This document shows, piece by piece, positions 60,545 to 64,000 of a stretch of DNA of 64,000 nucleotides. The stretch's first letter is position 1; every line of letters starts with the position of its first letter. The notes under the pieces were generated by a model, which was given only the letters and a program-made list of their open reading frames with translations, had not been told where the DNA came from and did no database searches. The stretch comes from CAZAMP01 sp964486455 (GTDB lineage Bacteria; Eisenbacteria; RBG-16-71-46; CAZAMP01): NCBI GenBank assembly GCA_964486455.1, contig CAZAMP010000014.1, positions 25,960 to 89,959 on the forward strand. The letters run 5' to 3'. The position numbers were made by a program, and so were the translations under genes.

Positions 60545-61906
60545 CTACAGAAACACGTACCTCAAGAGAAACAGAACGGCGAGGATGTGAATGCCGATGG
60601 CGTGACGGGGGCCGCCCGGGCGCGCGAGGTCGGCGACGGACGCCGCGATGAAGCCCATGGCCAGCCCGTTCGCGATGGAGTAGGTGACCGGCATCGCGAT
60701 CATGGTGACGAACGCGGGGAGGGCTTCGGCCGGATCGTTCCACTCGACCTTTCGCATCGCTCGCGCCATGAGGCTTCCCACCACGATGATCGCGGGCGCG
60801 GTCACCGGGTGAAACACTTTCCCACCCTCTTCGATGCCGCCCCCTAGCATCTGCAGGAGCGGCGAGAAGAAGAGCGCGAGCAGGAACAAGAGCGCAACGA
60901 TCACGTTCGCACGCCAGGTACGCGCCCCCTGATCGACCCCGGCCGCACTTTCGATGTAGCTCGTAACCGTTGACGTTCCCACGACCGAGCCGACGACGGT
61001 GGCCAGTGAATCGGCCATGAGCGCGCGTCGGGCCCGCGGCAGCCGTCCATCTTTGAGGAAGCCGGCCTGCTCTCCGACGCCGACGAGTGTGCCGAGCGTG
61101 TCGAGCAGGTCGAAGAAGAGGAGCGTGAAGAGAGGAAGGAGTGCCGCGGTGACGAACACCGATCCCAGATCGAGCTTCGCGAAGGTGGGAGCGATCGACG
61201 GCGGCGCCCCGACGATGCCCTGGTACGGAATGACCCCGGCGACGAGCCCGGTCGCGCCCGTGATGAGGATGCCGAAGAGGATCCCGCCGGGGACGCGCCG
61301 GACCATGAGGACGATCGTCACGAGCAGTCCAACGGCGGTCATCCACGCGCTCGGTCTGGAGAAGTCCCCGAGCGTGACGAGCGTGGCGGGATCGTCAACA
61401 ACCCACCCGGCTTCTTCCATCCCGATGAGCGCCAGAAAGAGACCGATGCCGGCGGCGGTCCCGTACTGCAGCGAGCGCGGGATCGCCGCGAGCACTTTCT
61501 CGCGGAGCCCCAACACGGTCAGGAGGAAGAAGAGCGATCCCGAAACGAAGACCATCCCGAGCGCCGTCTGCCAGGGAAATCCCATCTGCGCGCAGATCGT
61601 GAAGCTGAAGAGCGCGTTGAGCCCCATCCCCGGAGCCAGCGCGATCGGGTAGCCGGCGAGGAATCCCATGAGCAACGTGCCCACGGCGGATGCGAGTGCG
61701 GTGGCGACGAGCAGTGCCCCGCTGTCCATGCCCGTGCCGGCGGAGATGATGGCGGGGTTGACGAAGAGGATATAGGCCATGGTTGCGAAGGTCGTGAGCC
61801 CGCCGACGATCTCGCCCCGCCAAGAGACATCCGCCCGGATGATTCCCGTCCGTGTGCCCTCGGCTGGGGCGGTCCGCTTCGAACGACCTGGTCTTTTCTC
61901 TGTCAT
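60545..61906 (-). CDS. AzgA/GhxP-type NCS2 purine (hypoxanthine/guanine/adenine) permease
   Basis: A 453-aa inner-membrane permease of the AzgA-like branch of NCS2, with about 13 hydrophobic segments. The family blocks are complete: GGLTTFATMAYILFVNPAI, GLNALFSFTI, IGLFLALIGMEEAGWV, FFDLLDTLGTLVGVGEQAGFL and GTSTVTSYIESAAG. These segments carry the acidic and Asn/Thr residues of the purine site. It should import purine bases by proton symport. ATG 61906 begins a basic leader. It is divergent from the homocysteine methyltransferase gene. Confidence 0.92.
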   Translation of the reverse strand: MTEKRPGRSKRTAPAEGTRTGIIRADVSWRGEIVGGLTTFATMAYILFVNPAIISAGTGMDSGALLVATALASAVGTLLMGFLAGYPIALAPGMGLNALFSFTICAQMGFPWQTALGMVFVSGSLFFLLTVLGLREKVLAAIPRSLQYGTAAGIGLFLALIGMEEAGWVVDDPATLVTLGDFSRPSAWMTAVGLLVTIVLMVRRVPGGILFGILITGATGLVAGVIPYQGIVGAPPSIAPTFAKLDLGSVFVTAALLPLFTLLFFDLLDTLGTLVGVGEQAGFLKDGRLPRARRALMADSLATVVGSVVGTSTVTSYIESAAGVDQGARTWRANVIVALLFLLALFFSPLLQMLGGGIEEGGKVFHPVTAPAIIVVGSLMARAMRKVEWNDPAEALPAFVTMIAMPVTYSIANGLAMGFIAASVADLARPGGPRHAIGIHILAVLFLLRYVFL

Positions 61907-62075
61907 GGCTCACCAATCCCCGGCGGTAAGGCGCATTGACAGCCATCTCTGCGCGGGCGACCATGGATGACCCGCGCGGCCCGGACGACCATAGGTTGTT
62001 TCAATGTACAGAACTCCGTCTCCCACGGCCAGCGGGAACGAACACGTCGATGGGGCTATCGAGGAAGGTCTGATC

Positions 62076-63941
62076 ATGGCAGGCGATGTACTGAGCGCGC
62101 TCAAAAAGCGTGTCCTGGTGTGCGACGGTGCGATGGGAACGATGCTCTACGAGAAGGGTTTCACGATGACGCGCTGCTTCGATGAGCTGAACCTCTCGCA
62201 TCCGGACGTCGTCGGCTCGGTGCACGATGCCTACCTGGAGGCAGGCGCCGACATCCTCGAGACCAATACCTACGGGGCCAATCGGTTCAAGCTGGCGCCG
62301 CACGGCCTCGTCGACCGCGTCGCCGAGATCAACCGCCGCGGCGTCGAGATCACACGCCGCGCGGTGGACCGTGTGTCACGGTACCGACAGGTCTTCGTGG
62401 CGGGAGCGGTCGGCCCGCCCGGTCGTCCGTTGGAGGATCGGGTCTACCTCACCATGGACATGGTTCGGGACGTCTTTCGTGAACAGGTCAGCACCCTCGT
62501 CGACGCGGGTGTCGATCTGGTCATCATGGAGACGCTCTCTAATCTGGAAGAAGCGCGCGCGGCGGTACTGGCGGCGCGCGACGTGAGCGACACGATTCCC
62601 GTCGTGGTGCTCATTACGTTCACCGAGGAAGGACAGACCGTTCACGGGAACTCGCCCGAGCAGGCCGTGAGCGCGCTGGAAGCGGTCGGGGCGAGCGTCC
62701 TCGGCGCGAACTGCTCCGTCGGTCCGCACGATATTCTGCCGATCATCCAGCGCATGCGGAAGTGCACGGCGATGCCGCTTGCCGTGATGCCCAACGCGGG
62801 GACGCCGCGCATGGTAGAAGGACGTTACTTCTACATCACCTCGCCCGAGTACATGGCGAACTACGCCAAGCAGTTCATCCAGACGGCGGGCGTGTCGCTC
62901 GTTGGCGGATGCTGCGGCTCGACACCGGAGCACATTCGCGCGGTTCGGGCGGCGGTCCGATCGCTTCGTCCCGACGAATCCGTCGAGCTTCCCAGCGTGA
63001 GCGTTTCCGAGACGCCGGAGGAGCAGAAGGTTGAGGCGACCCCGACCGTGGAGAAGTCGCCGCTCGCGCGGAAGATGCACGAGTCGTTCGCGGTGAGCGT
63101 CGAGATCCGCCCGCCCCGTGGGACCGGCATACAGAAGGTGCTGGATGGAGCGCGGATGCTGAAGGAAGAGGGCGTGGATGCGGTCAATCTGCCGGACGGG
63201 TCACTAGCGTCCGCGCGCGTCTCACCGTTACCGCTGGCGCGGATCATCGAGGACGAGATCGGTCTCGAGACGATCGTCCACTGGTGTTGCCGCGATCGGA
63301 ATCTTCTGGGCATGCAATCCGATCTTCTGGGCGCGTATCTCCTCGGGCAGCGAAACATCCTCGCGATCACGGGCGATCCGCCGAAGCTCGGCGATTACCC
63401 GAACGCGACCGCCGTCTTCGACGTCGACTCGGTCGGCCTCGTGCGAATGCTCACCCGGCTCAATCATGGGCAGGATCTCATCGGCAAGTCCATCGGCCGG
63501 CCGACGTCGTTCCATGTCGGCGTCGGGGTCGATCCGGCGGCGCAGAACCTCGAGGAAGAGATCAGCCGGTTCCACCGGAAGGTCGAAGCCGGTGCGGAGT
63601 TCGTGATGACGCAGCCGGTCTTCGACATCGATCAGCTTCGCGCATTCCTGGAAGCGATCGGGGGACCGGCCCCGCCGATCATGGTGGGCGTTCTGCCGCT
63701 CACGAGCTTCCGGAACGCCGAGTTCTACCGTAACGAGGTGCCCGGGATGCATATCTCCGATGCCATCCTGGACCGGATGCGTGGGGCGGGGGACGGTGAG
63801 AGCGCGAAGGCGGAAGGTCTTCGGATCGCGCAGGAAGCGCTCCTGGCGTCGAAGGAGCTGGACGGGGTCCGGGGCGTGTATCTGATGCCGCAGTTCGGCA
63901 AATACAGGACCGCGATCAAGGTTCTCGAAGTGTTGCGGTGA
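62076..63941 (+). CDS. Bifunctional homocysteine S-methyltransferase / 5,10-methylenetetrahydrofolate reductase
   Basis: A 621-aa fusion. Residues 1-310 are a Zn-dependent homocysteine methyltransferase domain with VCDGAMGTML, the ligand Cys in GANCSVGP (about 211) and the paired Cys in VGGCCGST (about 277). Residues 345-621 are a methylenetetrahydrofolate reductase barrel (SVEIRPPRGTG, AITGDPPKLGDYPNAT, EFVMTQPVFDIDQL). This matches the YitJ-type fusion, which makes methyl-THF and supports methionine synthesis. ATG 62076 is chosen over 62004 because GAGGAAGGT lies six bases upstream. The N-terminal half matches the methyl-acceptor half of MetH but lacks cobalamin domains. Confidence 0.93.
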   Translation: MAGDVLSALKKRVLVCDGAMGTMLYEKGFTMTRCFDELNLSHPDVVGSVHDAYLEAGADILETNTYGANRFKLAPHGLVDRVAEINRRGVEITRRAVDRVSRYRQVFVAGAVGPPGRPLEDRVYLTMDMVRDVFREQVSTLVDAGVDLVIMETLSNLEEARAAVLAARDVSDTIPVVVLITFTEEGQTVHGNSPEQAVSALEAVGASVLGANCSVGPHDILPIIQRMRKCTAMPLAVMPNAGTPRMVEGRYFYITSPEYMANYAKQFIQTAGVSLVGGCCGSTPEHIRAVRAAVRSLRPDESVELPSVSVSETPEEQKVEATPTVEKSPLARKMHESFAVSVEIRPPRGTGIQKVLDGARMLKEEGVDAVNLPDGSLASARVSPLPLARIIEDEIGLETIVHWCCRDRNLLGMQSDLLGAYLLGQRNILAITGDPPKLGDYPNATAVFDVDSVGLVRMLTRLNHGQDLIGKSIGRPTSFHVGVGVDPAAQNLEEEISRFHRKVEAGAEFVMTQPVFDIDQLRAFLEAIGGPAPPIMVGVLPLTSFRNAEFYRNEVPGMHISDAILDRMRGAGDGESAKAEGLRIAQEALLASKELDGVRGVYLMPQFGKYRTAIKVLEVLR

Positions 63942-64000
63942 CGGGGGAGACGTGCGGGGTAGGGGGACGCGCTCGGCGCCACACCCGCTCCCCTCGGCTA
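63942..64000. other. 3' edge of the window
   Basis: Fifty-nine GC-rich bases after the methyltransferase/reductase stop. I see no gene, terminator or repeat here. Confidence 0.3.

Overview
This window is GC-rich bacterial chromosomal DNA from a Gram-negative organism. The evidence is an outer-membrane TonB-dependent receptor, a TonB/ExbB/ExbD/ExbD system, many Sec signal peptides and several periplasmic enzymes. Two exported proteins end in an FlgD-like or T9SS-like C-terminal beta domain with a 'PNP' start and a 'G(I/V)Y' end. That feature is common in the FCB superphylum and in uncultured GC-rich relatives such as Eisenbacteria, Krumholzibacteria and Latescibacteria. The phylum assignment is inference from gene style only.

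Left part (1-16.8 kb): a leftward three-gene operon joined by ATGA stop/start overlaps. Gene 1 encodes a 2581-aa synthase (tandem nitronate-monooxygenase-like barrels, KS, AT, ACP, pseudo-KR, KR). Gene 2 encodes a 1571-aa synthase (KS, AT-like, hotdog dehydratase, 4'-phosphopantetheinyl transferase). Gene 3 encodes a polytopic GT-C-like membrane protein. Together the two synthases hold the activities that PUFA or heterocyst-glycolipid type 'secondary lipid' synthases usually spread over four or five polypeptides. A paralogue of the membrane protein converges on the operon, 2 bp from its end. This is the most unusual locus in the window.

Middle part (16.9-30.7 kb): a rightward housekeeping and stress block. 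It holds two M16 peptidases, an atypical class II aldolase, an NhaC-type antiporter, YjbQ, TrkH, a TrkA-type subunit, a HAMP-PAS membrane protein without an output domain, and ClpB. Most junctions are overlaps or gaps of a few bases. An intact IS66-family element follows (30972-33341), with perfect 13-bp terminal repeats and an 8-bp target duplication.

33.5-43.3 kb: a transport and signalling block. It has a large TonB-dependent receptor, a leftward tonB-exbB-exbD-exbD operon, a YfiR-like periplasmic protein, and a CHASE8-type hybrid histidine kinase with two receiver domains and an HPt domain.

43.3-64 kb: an exported beta-propeller protein, a double-GNAT acetyltransferase, an exported M1 aminopeptidase, a heterodimeric ABC exporter with one degenerate ATP site, a GT2 glycosyltransferase, a membrane/TPR protein and TrmB. 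An AttE-FG-H-like locus follows, whose 'ATPase' has lost every catalytic motif. The window ends with a secreted hypothetical protein, an AzgA-type purine permease, and a fused homocysteine methyltransferase/methylenetetrahydrofolate reductase.

I saw no rRNA, convincing tRNA, CRISPR array or phage genes.
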